From: M3007 sp044226205
GTDB lineage: Bacteria > Bacteroidota > Bacteroidia > Chitinophagales > Saprospiraceae
NCBI GenBank assembly: GCA_044226205.1
Contig: JBGAHL010000016.1
Span: forward strand, 1-64,000
DNA: 64,000 bases
Reading direction: 5' to 3'
In this document: piece by piece, positions 33,627-42,952 of the stretch
Layout: each line of letters starts with the position of its first letter
Position numbering within the stretch: the first letter of the stretch is position 1
The notes under the pieces: model-generated
What the model saw: the letters and a program-made list of their open reading frames with translations, nothing else
Told to the model about the DNA's origin: nothing
Database searches by the model: none
Position numbers and translations under genes: made by a program

Positions 33627-36023
33627 ATGCGCCCAATTTGTAACACCGTCCTGATCGCCGTTTTGTTGACGGCTGTTTTCGGCCTCTCCGCCCAGAACCT
33701 GAACATAGCTTATCGCTCCAAGCTATTTTTCCCGGAAAGAACATTATACAATGTCGGCGGTTATGCCTCGGATGGCAAGGAGTATGCCCTGGTTTGTACT
33801 GGCGAAGCGCTTGCCATCGTCGATGTTTCCAACCCGGACCAGCCCGAATGGATCACAGAGATACCCTGTTCATATTCGGTTGAGGTGAAAACCTATTCTC
33901 ACTATGCGTACACGAGTGGTGATTGGAACGATGGTGTCACGATCATTGATTTGTCCGGCTTGCCAGGCTCTATCCTCGATTGGTATTTATTCGAGGGCGA
34001 AGGGGCAGTTGCTAACCAAATACCGGGTTGTCACACCCTGCATATCGATACAACCAGCGGTTATTTGTATACCTATGGCGTGGCGTTTTCCGGGGGCGCT
34101 GTGGTGTTTGATTTGAACGACGACCCCTATCACCCGGTGTTTGCCGGGAAATATGACCAATACGGCTACATACATGATGGGTTCGTGGACCATGACACCT
34201 TGTACGCTGCGCACATAAGCAGCGGCTTGTTTACCATTGTGGACATGACAGACAAATCCGCTCCGTCGGTGCTGGGCGTGCAATCTACACCCGGCAATTT
34301 TACCCATAGCACATGGCTGACCAATGACCGGAAAACCTTGCTGACCTCAGACGAGGTAACGGGGGGCTACCTGTCTGCATTCGACGTGAGTGACCCGACT
34401 GATATTCATTTGCTGGATAAAATCCGGGTCATGCCGCTCAATGCCACTCCGACAATCCACAATATACATGTCCGGGGCAATTTTTCGGTCAATTCCTGGT
34501 ATTCGGCAGGTGTCACGATCGTGGATATTACACACCCCGACAACCTGGTGGAAGTCGGGAGATTCGATGTTTATCCATTCAGCGACGTAGCCGGGTTTGA
34601 CGGGTGTTTTGGTGTTTACCCCTATTTACCCTCCGGCAATCTGCTGGCTTCCGTTATGAACAACGGGACGGGAGGCGGAGAGCTATGGGTGCTGACACCC
34701 GATTATCAGCCTGCCTGTTTCCTTACCGGTCTGGTCACCGATGCATCGTCTGGAAATCCGCTCAACGGGGTACTGACCAAACTTCAAAACGGAGAAGAAG
34801 GCACGACACTACATACAGGAAGCGACGGCATTTTCCGGATGGGGCAGGCCTCGGGAGGGCAGTTTAATCTAATTGTTAGCAAACCTGGCTACTGGCCTCA
34901 ATCCATTCCGGTAACGCTCTCACCGTCTTTAATCGTCGATTTGAATGTTGCCCTGGTTCCTGTTCCCACGATCACCCTGAACGGTCAGGTGCTCACGGCA
35001 GACAACCAGCCTGTCCCCCAGGCCAGGGTGGCCGCCTGGGCTGTAAACGGGCTGTATTTCGAAACGGAAACGGATGAAGAAGGCAATTATCTCTTGTCGG
35101 GCGTGAGTGAAGGGACATACCACCTTGTCGCCGGCGCCTGGGGCTTTGGGTACGAGGTAAATAGTAGCGTTCAACTTGCTGATGATCAGGAAATCAATTT
35201 TCTGATTGATCGGAAATATATCGACGACTTCTTTTTTGATTACGGCTGGGAAGTAAGCGGTACTTCCCCGACCGGCATCTGGGAACGCTGCGACCCGGTT
35301 GTCGCGGCCGATGAGTCAGGGTTAGTCATTGTACCGGAAAATGATGTGCCGGTGGGCGATATTGGTAGTTTGTGCTACACTACTGGAAACGGCCCTACAT
35401 CCAGCCTGAACACCGTGCACGACGGAAGCGCAATACTCCGCTCTCCTGCAATGGATTTGAGCGCTTACAGCCAGCCGGTTTTTTCCGGAAAGGTATATTT
35501 TGCCTACGGATTTGCTGCGAACCCGGTGTTCGACTCGCTGACAATCTATATTGAAAATGGCGATACGGAAAAAGTGCTTGCCCGTTTTGGCCGGGGATTC
35601 AACTGGCAAACCCTGAATGCCGTTATGCCGGGAGACATGGCGCTGAGTTCAAACATGCGCATCCGGGTTGAATGCAATTCCACGACAGTAGCACCGTCTA
35701 TAGGTCTTGAAGCCACCTTCGATCATTTTGCCGTAATGGAAGGTGCGTCAAGCCAGGTTGCTTTGCCCGACAGAAACATCTTTGTAAAAAGCAGCCCCAA
35801 TCCTTTTGTTTCCAATACCCGGCTCGAATGTGTCTTGAACAACGGTGAGCATTGGCAGCTGGTCGTCCGTGACGTGCTTGGCCAAAAGGTGTGGCAAAAC
35901 GAGGTGCAAGGCCCGGACTGCAGTCTCGAAATTGGAAATGACTGGCAGCCCGGTTTCTATTTCGCACGACTTGAGCAAGCCGGCCGTGTTAGCCCGGCGC
36001 TAAAAATCGTCAAAACAAAATAA
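33627..36023 (+). CDS. LVIVP-repeat surface protein with T9SS sorting domain, paralog 3
   Basis: 798 residues from the ATG at 33627 (signal peptide VLIAVLLTAVFGLSAQ); an in-frame ATG at 33573 would add 18. Same architecture as paralog 2: LVIVP propeller (EYALVCTGEALAIVDVSNPD, GVTIIDLSG), two beta-sandwich modules, MAM-like module (DFFFDYGWEVSGTSPTGIW, CYTTGNG) and sorting domain (QLVVRDVLGQKVWQN, then WQPGFYFARLEQAG). It is more diverged in codons and lower in GC than paralogs 1 and 2, so it is probably the oldest split. It converges on lysS, with 6 bases between the stop codons. Confidence 0.88.
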   Translation: MRPICNTVLIAVLLTAVFGLSAQNLNIAYRSKLFFPERTLYNVGGYASDGKEYALVCTGEALAIVDVSNPDQPEWITEIPCSYSVEVKTYSHYAYTSGDWNDGVTIIDLSGLPGSILDWYLFEGEGAVANQIPGCHTLHIDTTSGYLYTYGVAFSGGAVVFDLNDDPYHPVFAGKYDQYGYIHDGFVDHDTLYAAHISSGLFTIVDMTDKSAPSVLGVQSTPGNFTHSTWLTNDRKTLLTSDEVTGGYLSAFDVSDPTDIHLLDKIRVMPLNATPTIHNIHVRGNFSVNSWYSAGVTIVDITHPDNLVEVGRFDVYPFSDVAGFDGCFGVYPYLPSGNLLASVMNNGTGGGELWVLTPDYQPACFLTGLVTDASSGNPLNGVLTKLQNGEEGTTLHTGSDGIFRMGQASGGQFNLIVSKPGYWPQSIPVTLSPSLIVDLNVALVPVPTITLNGQVLTADNQPVPQARVAAWAVNGLYFETETDEEGNYLLSGVSEGTYHLVAGAWGFGYEVNSSVQLADDQEINFLIDRKYIDDFFFDYGWEVSGTSPTGIWERCDPVVAADESGLVIVPENDVPVGDIGSLCYTTGNGPTSSLNTVHDGSAILRSPAMDLSAYSQPVFSGKVYFAYGFAANPVFDSLTIYIENGDTEKVLARFGRGFNWQTLNAVMPGDMALSSNMRIRVECNSTTVAPSIGLEATFDHFAVMEGASSQVALPDRNIFVKSSPNPFVSNTRLECVLNNGEHWQLVVRDVLGQKVWQNEVQGPDCSLEIGNDWQPGFYFARLEQAGRVSPALKIVKTK

Positions 36024-36029
36024 AGGGGC

Positions 36030-37562
36030 TCAAACCTCCGGCCGCATCTGTGGAAAGAACAACACTTCCTGAATGCTCGTCTGTCCCGTAAACAACATCG
36101 TCAGGCGGTCGATGCCGAAGCCGATGCCGGCCGTGGGCGGCATGCCGTATTCGAGGGCGCGCAGGAAATCATCGTCGAGGGCCATGGCTTCCTCGTCGCC
36201 GCGGGCGGCCAGGCGTAGTTGCTCCTCGAAGCGTTCGCGCTGATCGATCGGGTCGTTGAGCTCGGAGTAGGCGTTGCCCACTTCCTTGCCGTTGACGAAC
36301 AACTCGAAACGCTCGACCAGCCCCGGTTTGGAGCGGTGCTTTTTGGTCAGGGGTGACATTTCCACGGGGTAATCGATCAGGAAAGTCGGCTGTATGAGGT
36401 GGGGTTCCACTTTTTCTCCGAAAATCTCGTCGATCAGTTTGGCCTTGCCCATCGTGGCGTCGATTTCGATGCCGTTTTGGCGGCAATAATTGCGCAGGGC
36501 GCTTTCGTCGGCGGTTTCCACGTTCAGGCCGGTGTATTGCTGGATGGCATCGAACATCGTCAGGCGGGTGTAGGGCCCTGCAAAATTGATGTCGTGATCG
36601 CCGACGCGCATCACGGCGCCGCCGTCGGGACTGAGGGCGCGGGCGACGCGTTCGAGCATTGTTTCGGTCACGTCCATGAGCCAGAAATAATCCTTGTAGG
36701 CGACGTAAAATTCGAGCATGGTGAACTCGGGATTGTGGGTCCGGTCCATGCCTTCGTTGCGAAACATTTTGCCCATCTCATACACCCCGTCGAAACCGCC
36801 TACGATCAGTCTTTTGAGGTATAACTCATTGGCAATCCGCATGTAAAGCGGCATGTCCAACGTGTTGTGGTGGCTTTTGAAAGGGCGTGCGGAAGCGCCG
36901 CCGTGGATGGGTTGCAGGATGGGCGTTTCCACTTCCAGCAGGCCCAGCTCGTCGAGGTAGGCGCGGATGGTTTTGATCAGTTTGGTGCGTTTGATAAACG
37001 TCTCGCGCACTTCCGGATTGACCGTCAGATCGACGTAGCGCATGCGGTAGCGGTGCTCCGGATCGGTAAAAGCGTCGAACACGTTGCCTTCGGCATCGCG
37101 TTTGACAATGGGCAGCGGGCGCAGGCTTTTGGACAGGAATTTGAACTCCTGCACGTGTACGGAAACCTCACCCGTTTTGGTGCGAAAAGCAAACCCGCGA
37201 ATACCGATATAATCGCCCAGATCAAGCAGTTTTTTAATGACCGTGTCGAACATCGGCGAGTTTTCATCGCCGCCGTTGATCTCCTCGCGCCGCAGATACA
37301 GTTGAATGCGGCCGCTGGAATCCTGCATGTTCATAAACAGGGCTTTGCCCGCTTCGCGCATGGCCATGACGCGGCCGGCGAGGGCGACATCCTGGTAATT
37401 CAGGCGGTTTTTCGTGCCGTCGTCGAGCAATTCTTCCTGGTAGTTGGCTACAATATCAGCGGCATGGGCGCTCACCGGGAACATTTCGGCGGGGTAGGGG
37501 TCGATGCCCAGGGCCTGTAATTCCTTGAGTTTGTCGCGGCGGATGATTTCCTGTTCCGTCAT
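36030..37562 (-). CDS. lysS: Lysyl-tRNA synthetase (class II)
   Basis: 510 residues from the ATG at 37562; upstream in-frame sequence to 37610 is not typical. Charges tRNA-Lys. An N-terminal OB-fold anticodon domain (VALAGRVMAMREAGKALFMN) is followed by the class II core. Motif 2 is YEMGKMFRNEGMDRTHNPEFT and motif 3 ends in GIGFGIDRLTMLFT. FDGVYE and GGASARPFKSHHN are also family motifs. Single-gene transcript with a -7 box at 37608-37615. Confidence 0.97.
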   Translation of the reverse strand: MTEQEIIRRDKLKELQALGIDPYPAEMFPVSAHAADIVANYQEELLDDGTKNRLNYQDVALAGRVMAMREAGKALFMNMQDSSGRIQLYLRREEINGGDENSPMFDTVIKKLLDLGDYIGIRGFAFRTKTGEVSVHVQEFKFLSKSLRPLPIVKRDAEGNVFDAFTDPEHRYRMRYVDLTVNPEVRETFIKRTKLIKTIRAYLDELGLLEVETPILQPIHGGASARPFKSHHNTLDMPLYMRIANELYLKRLIVGGFDGVYEMGKMFRNEGMDRTHNPEFTMLEFYVAYKDYFWLMDVTETMLERVARALSPDGGAVMRVGDHDINFAGPYTRLTMFDAIQQYTGLNVETADESALRNYCRQNGIEIDATMGKAKLIDEIFGEKVEPHLIQPTFLIDYPVEMSPLTKKHRSKPGLVERFELFVNGKEVGNAYSELNDPIDQRERFEEQLRLAARGDEEAMALDDDFLRALEYGMPPTAGIGFGIDRLTMLFTGQTSIQEVLFFPQMRPEV

Positions 37563-37607
37563 GGATAAAATTTTAAATAATTCGTACTGCTTGTGGTTTG
37601 GGCGGCG

Positions 37608-37615
37608 CAAAAATA
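37608..37615 (-). promoter_or_regulatory. Bacteroidota -7 box for lysS
   Basis: TATTTTTG on the reverse strand fits TAnnTTTG, 45 bases upstream of the lysS ATG. Confidence 0.45.
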
Positions 37616-37767
37616 GGCGTTCGGCTCGGGAAAACGGGCAATCGCCTCAAACGAGTTCCCCATTGTTTCCAACATCTTTATTTTTTCTTAATCACAAGCT
37701 GGTTAAATTTAGGGCTTCAAACCCTGCATTTTTTTTAAAAACCATTGAATATCAAATTCCTCTGGAT

Positions 37768-39450
37768 ATGAGCAGACTGGCCGACATAGTTCTGGATTTG
37801 AAATCCCGTATTGGAGAAGGTATTGAGCCAGCGCTCAAATTTCTCGAGCAAATACTGTCCCCCGGGTCAGACAATTACAACGATTATATTCAGATCAAGG
37901 GCCGATACAACAGCCTCCAGCGGGAATTGTTGCTCGGCACCCTCGATCAGGCGACCTACGACAAGGCGCGCAACGGCATCAGTCAGTCCCTGCTCGTGCT
38001 GGCCGATACCTTGCAGGAAGACGACCTGAAGCCGGAGGCCATTCAGCCTGCCCCCTCACCCGACAAACGCGGCGAAATTCTTTACCGTATTCCCGACCGT
38101 ATGCAAATCGGGCACGAGGAAAAGTGCGTCGTGCGGCTGGCCTGGCTCTTGGACAATTTGTTGCGCGACTGGGAAAAGTCGGAAGCCGACGTCGTCAAAA
38201 ATATCCGGATGGCCGAGGTGATGGGCGTCGTGCTGCTCAATGTGGATGAAAACAACCCGTTTGCGATCCGCACCGTGACCGAGCCGGTCCAGTTTGTGGA
38301 CAAGGACGACTACACGGAATGGCTTTTTTACGTCAAACCTTTGATCGTCGGCTCCTTCCCGCTGCTGCTGCGGGTTTCCGTGATCGAAATGATCAATGGA
38401 AAAGAGTACAAAAAAGACATCGTGCTCGAAGAGCAGATCATGGTGGTGAACGAGGAGGTTCCCCCGGTTGAAAATTTTAAAAAGGCCGACGACAGCCTTG
38501 TCGCCGGCGGCACGGAAGGCGCCCGTTCGGCGGCAGCCCCTGAGTCATCGGCCGAAGGGGATACCTCGGTGAAGGTCAAACGAAATACCGGCAAATGGCT
38601 CGGAATTGCGTTGAGCACGGTCGCGCTGGCCACCATCGGCGTCTTTGTCGGCGTGCCTTATTTCCGCGAAGAACAAGCCTGGCGCGGCGCCGTTAAAGGC
38701 GGACAAAAACGAGATTACGAGATCTTTTTGTCGCAATATCCCGATGGCTGGCGCCGACAGGATGCGCTGGACTCCCTCCGGCGTTTCCAGACTGCTGCGC
38801 CCGATACGATTCCCGTTGCGCCGGTCGAGCCCGAGCGACCCGATTCCTCCGCAGTGATTGCCCCGCCGTCAGACGACGCTCCGCCGCCGCCTGTTGAAAA
38901 AAAGAAGGATACGCGCAAAAACCAGTCACAGACCAGCGCTCCTAAACCGGCGGAAAAGCCCAGTCGGCCCGACCCCTTGCCTTCTCGCCCTGCCAACCCC
39001 GGCCCTACCTCCACCAGCGCAATCCCGGTGCTGAGCGGCCAGGTCACGCCGTTCGACATGTCGCCTTTTTCCGTGTTAACTGACGCCAATACCACCCTGG
39101 AAATCAAGTTCATGGAGTTCAACGAAAAAGGACAGTCGCGCGCTACCGTGTTTTTTAAAGGCAACTGGACCTTGAAACAGGGCCAGGATATGACGTTTTT
39201 GATGGACAAAGGCCGTCAGGTGAAAACCCGCCTGGCATACGTTGCACAGAGCGCCAACAAAACGGAAGGCGCTACCGGGTACTTTTTTATGGAAAAAAAG
39301 GACCTGGAAATGCTGGCCGACCGCGGGGTGAAATCCATTCGTTTTCAGGACCTTAAAAAACCCGGGCTCAATGGCTACAACCTCAGCGACGGCGGTCGTC
39401 GCGAATTGCGACAAAAAGCCAAACGCGCCTATCAAAAACTGCCCGACTAG
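37768..39450 (+). CDS. EAD-type (effector-associated domain) membrane protein
   Basis: 560 residues from the ATG at 37768, where the family-like N-terminus begins; the open frame upstream is not used. Residues 1-90 (IQIKGRYNSLQRELLLGTLD, then YDKARNGISQSLLVLADTL) resemble an effector-associated domain of the EAD11 kind, an adaptor helical bundle found in bacterial conflict systems. Residues about 105-240 form an unassigned beta-rich domain. One membrane helix lies near 277-299 (IALSTVALATIGVFVGVPYF), followed by a charged segment, a Pro/Ser-rich linker and a C-terminal beta-rich domain of unknown type. The predicted topology puts the EAD inside and the C-terminus outside. Function is inferred only from the EAD. 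Confidence 0.75.
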   Translation: MSRLADIVLDLKSRIGEGIEPALKFLEQILSPGSDNYNDYIQIKGRYNSLQRELLLGTLDQATYDKARNGISQSLLVLADTLQEDDLKPEAIQPAPSPDKRGEILYRIPDRMQIGHEEKCVVRLAWLLDNLLRDWEKSEADVVKNIRMAEVMGVVLLNVDENNPFAIRTVTEPVQFVDKDDYTEWLFYVKPLIVGSFPLLLRVSVIEMINGKEYKKDIVLEEQIMVVNEEVPPVENFKKADDSLVAGGTEGARSAAAPESSAEGDTSVKVKRNTGKWLGIALSTVALATIGVFVGVPYFREEQAWRGAVKGGQKRDYEIFLSQYPDGWRRQDALDSLRRFQTAAPDTIPVAPVEPERPDSSAVIAPPSDDAPPPPVEKKKDTRKNQSQTSAPKPAEKPSRPDPLPSRPANPGPTSTSAIPVLSGQVTPFDMSPFSVLTDANTTLEIKFMEFNEKGQSRATVFFKGNWTLKQGQDMTFLMDKGRQVKTRLAYVAQSANKTEGATGYFFMEKKDLEMLADRGVKSIRFQDLKKPGLNGYNLSDGGRRELRQKAKRAYQKLPD

Positions 39451-40784
39451 GGCGTTTTGACCAGTTTGACCAAAACCTGACGGCCCGCAGGGTCGGACAA
39501 TTGCAAAACGTACAAACCTGCCGGCCAGTCCTGTGCTCCGATCACCAACCGGCTCTCCGGCAAGCCGGCTGCCGACCAGACAACCGATCCGCCGGCATTC
39601 CGTACAACGGCTTGAACGGGTGCAAACCCGGCATCGACGAGCCAGCCGCCCGCACTGGGGTTGGGTGAAACCTGCGGCGCTGCAAGTGCAGGTTCCTGAT
39701 TGCTGCTGGCGCCACATTCCAGCGCGTTGAGCCGTGCCCAAAGCTGGTTGTCAAAGCCGATCGGTACGTCGTTGCCGCCAGGGCCGGTGATACTCGCCGC
39801 ATTGCCCTGACGCACCACCACCCAACCTTTGGAGGGCGCCACGTGGATTTTCTGGTCGTTTTTGCCCAGCGCGGCAAACATATCGGCCGGCGCATTGGGA
39901 ATCATAGGCCCTGGAAGCACCAGTTGCAGGCCCGGCAGCATGAAAGTTTGCTGCCCGTTGAGCCACCAGAGGTAGCCGTAGCTTTTGTTCAGGTCCTGCG
40001 AACTGTGTGTCATGGCGTTGAAATAGGTCTGGTCGTGCAACAAGGTGTCGCCATCCCACACCCCATGCGCCTGAATGAGCAACCCGAAGCGCGCCATATC
40101 GCGGGCACGGCCGTACATCACGTCGGATACCCACAAACCTTTCATGCCGGTGCGGTCGAGCAGCCGGTTTTTTGTAAACTGGTTGATGGTTTGACCGCTG
40201 GCCTCGGCTATGACGTCCTGCAACAAGCGGTACGCGCCGGTATGGTAAGCCCAGCGCGTGCCCGGCGGCACGAGGTACTGGAGGCAGGAGGGGTCGGTGC
40301 AATTGTTCGGATCAGGCTCGGCGCTGGTCGGCGTATCGTCGAGACCGGTGGTCATGGTCAGCTGGTGCCGCAATGTAATGGCGGCTTCCTGCGCGGGCGT
40401 GCACGAGGTCCAGCCGACGCCCAGATAGTCTGTCGTCGGGTCATCGATGTCGAGCAGGCCTTCTTCCTGCGCCTGTCCGACGAGGAAGGCTGTGAGGGAT
40501 TTTCCGGCCGAAGCCCAGTACCAGATCGAGTCCTGGACAAAGGCGCCGAAGTATTTTTCCAGCACGATTTTGCCGTCTTTCAGCAGGAGGAAAGACTTGG
40601 TATTGTTGGCTTCCAGGAACTGGTACAAGCTGTCGATCTGTTCGGGGCAAAAGCCAAGCGTCGAGGGCGATGTCGTGCTCCAGGTGTTCCCGGTTTTGGG
40701 AGGGAAGTACAAAGCGCCGGATTGCGACCAGAGCGAGGCGTTGCAGAGCAATGCGAGAAACAGCGTAAAAAAATGACGAGTCAT
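39447..40784 (-). CDS. Beta-lactamase-fold serine hydrolase with T9SS sorting domain
   Basis: 445 residues, signal peptide FFTLFLALLCNASLWSQ. Class C beta-lactamase/DD-peptidase-like domain with the SxxK motif in YWASAGKSLTAFLVG and a Tyr in the YHTGAYRLL region. The C-terminal 80 residues are a T9SS sorting domain (AVVRNAGGSVVWSAAG, WPAGLYVLQLSDPAG). Relatives hydrolyse esters, peptides or beta-lactams; the substrate here cannot be told. The stop codon overlaps the EAD gene's stop by 4 bases (convergent). Confidence 0.85.
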   Translation of the reverse strand: MTRHFFTLFLALLCNASLWSQSGALYFPPKTGNTWSTTSPSTLGFCPEQIDSLYQFLEANNTKSFLLLKDGKIVLEKYFGAFVQDSIWYWASAGKSLTAFLVGQAQEEGLLDIDDPTTDYLGVGWTSCTPAQEAAITLRHQLTMTTGLDDTPTSAEPDPNNCTDPSCLQYLVPPGTRWAYHTGAYRLLQDVIAEASGQTINQFTKNRLLDRTGMKGLWVSDVMYGRARDMARFGLLIQAHGVWDGDTLLHDQTYFNAMTHSSQDLNKSYGYLWWLNGQQTFMLPGLQLVLPGPMIPNAPADMFAALGKNDQKIHVAPSKGWVVVRQGNAASITGPGGNDVPIGFDNQLWARLNALECGASSNQEPALAAPQVSPNPSAGGWLVDAGFAPVQAVVRNAGGSVVWSAAGLPESRLVIGAQDWPAGLYVLQLSDPAGRQVLVKLVKTP

Positions 40785-40908
40785 GAGCGGATCGGATGTT
40801 TGAGCCAGGGTTAGACGGGCAAGCCACGGCGAGGTTTAGCGTGCCGAGGCACAAAAATCAAAGCAGGGGCGGATTAGGGCTTTTTTGAAAAATATTCACC
40901 CTGAATAA

Positions 40909-40945
40909 AAAAGCCCGGCAACGCATTGGTTGCCAGGCTTATCCA
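40909..40945 (-). terminator. Hairpin terminator for the adenylate cyclase region
   Basis: The 12-position stem aagcccggcaac (40911-40922) pairs with gttgccaggctt (40929-40940) with one mismatch, flanked by A-rich sequence that reads as U-rich on the reverse strand. Confidence 0.65.
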
Positions 40946-41070
40946 TTTTTTCAACTATTTGGGAATACCCGTACAGGTTAGTTTAGTTCAGTCAGTATCA
41001 CAGGTTTGACAGTACAAAATTACGGGTTCCTACCGAGTCTTTCCTTAGAACGAAATTAGAATGTAGTTGT

Positions 41071-42606
41071 TCAGTTTTCGACAAAATACATATCGATTTC
41101 GCCCTTGTTTTTGGCCGGGATCTTGCCCCGGTATTTGCAGGGAACATAGTTTTTGAGCACTTCGTAAGCTTCCCCTGAAATATTGATCCGGCCGCCTTCG
41201 CCGGCCTGTTCGATCCGTGCGGCAATGTTGACGGTGTCGCCCCAGATGTCGAACGCGAATTTTTTGGACCCGACGACACCTGCCACCACGGGGCCGCGAT
41301 GGATGCCGATGCGGGCGTCGAAGCGCGGCAAACCTTTGGCTTGCCGGATGGCATTCCAGTCGGCCAGCCAGGTTTGCATGGCGCGCGCGGCATCCACCAT
41401 GTTGCGCAGGTGGTTGTCGTTGCTGTCCGGAATGCCGCCGGCGCACATGTAGGCATCGCCGATGGTTTTGATTTTTTCAAGTCCGTATCGGGCGATTATT
41501 TCATCAAAAGCCTGAAAACAGGTGTCGAGTTCAGTCACGAGTTGTTGCGGGGTGAGTTGCTCCGTGATTTTGCTAAAACCCACAAAATCAGCAAACAACA
41601 CGCTGACATCTTCGAAATAGCGGGCATTGGTGCGCCCCATTTTTTTCAATTCGTCGGCTACAAGGGCGGGCAACACGTTGAGCAGCAGGTTCTCGGAACG
41701 TTGTTGCTCTTCCCGTATGATGTTGTTTTTTTCGGCCAGGATACGGGCATTCTGGCGGGCGCGAATAAAGCCGAATGCGGCGCCGCCGGCCAGCAGCAGC
41801 AGAATACCCATGATGGCATAGTTAAACCGGCGATTGCTTTCCGCTTCGCGGAGCGCCAGGTTCCAGTTGCTCAGCGACATGGAGTCGAGTTTGCTCCGGT
41901 AGGAGAGCGAGTCGAGCATTTGACGGGTCTGGAGCAGCAAAAATTCATTCTTGATCTGGGTCTCGGTCATCTCGCTGATGGCGGCTTCCTTGGCAGCGAG
42001 CTGGGCTTGCAGTTCCTTACTTTCATCCAGCAGCTTTTGCTCCCGCTCGTCGGTCGACGTAATGATCACATTGGAACCTGAAAATGCAGACTGACCGCCG
42101 CTGCCGGTGTGGGCGGAGCCGCCGCCTTTGAGTTGTTCGATACGGGCGTCGAGTTCCACGACCTCGCCATTTCGGCCGGCGCGCAGGGCGAGTGCCCGCA
42201 GGTTTTCAAGATTGTCGAGCGCCAGGGTGCGGTTGTTGATGCCCGATTCGCGGAGAATGTCGGCGCTAAGTCGAAACTTCGGCGCCGCGCGTTCTTTGTT
42301 GCCGAAAAGGCCGCCGCGTTTGTCGGCTTTCATCAAGGCCTTGCCCTGGAGGTTGAGGGCGAGGGCGCGTTGTTCGGGGCGTTTCAATCGCCGGGCCATG
42401 TCGGCGGTATTTTCGGCCCACTCAATGGCCTTTTCCATGTTGCCGGCATTGAAATAGGCATTGGCGACGATCAGCATCTTGTCCACCCGCGCAGGGCCGG
42501 AGGTGCCGTTAGCATCGTTTTCCAGATCGATAATTGACGTTGATTGTGCCGTAACAAATTGACAGACAACGAACAGGAGGGAGAGGGAGACAAAAAATGA
42601 TTTCAT
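41071..42606 (-). CDS. Membrane adenylate cyclase (class III) with helical sensor region
   Basis: 511 residues from the ATG at 42606, which gives a signal peptide (FFVSLSLLFVVCQFVTAQ). Residues about 35-180 are helical, TPR-like (ANAYFNAGNMEKAIEWAENT). A coiled coil (EREQKLLDESKELQAQLAAK) and a membrane helix (YAIMGILLLLAGGAAFGFI) follow. The C-terminal class III cyclase domain has metal aspartates in LFADFVGFS and IGDAYM. The substrate pair Lys (LEKIKTIGDAY) and Asp (FDIWGDTVNIAARIE) predicts ATP, hence cAMP. The periplasmic part is a probable sensor. Regulation is not visible in the sequence. Confidence 0.92.
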   Translation of the reverse strand: MKSFFVSLSLLFVVCQFVTAQSTSIIDLENDANGTSGPARVDKMLIVANAYFNAGNMEKAIEWAENTADMARRLKRPEQRALALNLQGKALMKADKRGGLFGNKERAAPKFRLSADILRESGINNRTLALDNLENLRALALRAGRNGEVVELDARIEQLKGGGSAHTGSGGQSAFSGSNVIITSTDEREQKLLDESKELQAQLAAKEAAISEMTETQIKNEFLLLQTRQMLDSLSYRSKLDSMSLSNWNLALREAESNRRFNYAIMGILLLLAGGAAFGFIRARQNARILAEKNNIIREEQQRSENLLLNVLPALVADELKKMGRTNARYFEDVSVLFADFVGFSKITEQLTPQQLVTELDTCFQAFDEIIARYGLEKIKTIGDAYMCAGGIPDSNDNHLRNMVDAARAMQTWLADWNAIRQAKGLPRFDARIGIHRGPVVAGVVGSKKFAFDIWGDTVNIAARIEQAGEGGRINISGEAYEVLKNYVPCKYRGKIPAKNKGEIDMYFVEN

Positions 42607-42952
42607 TGGCAAATTTCGTGCAGGCGATGTGCCAGACATTGAGGCGACGAAGGTAATTGTACTGTGAGTGTTGCGGTTCAGGAATTTCTATTCCTGCCAA
42701 AACAGGACTTTTTGGGAGGTTTCGGTTGGGGTTTTTATCTTGATATGCAATTAAAAAAAATCTGATTTGTATCGAAATTCAGGAAAATACAGGCTGTGAT
42801 GGCCAGTAGTTTTGTTGCAAAAATGTTGCCATGAAACACTTTTTCTGGTTCTCCTGATATTTTTTCTGCATACAAATTTGCGCCTCTGGTCCGGGTGTTC
42901 TCAGGTCTGGGCGCGAGCCGCGTAAAAGGAAAGTTAGAAATCGTGCCCATCC

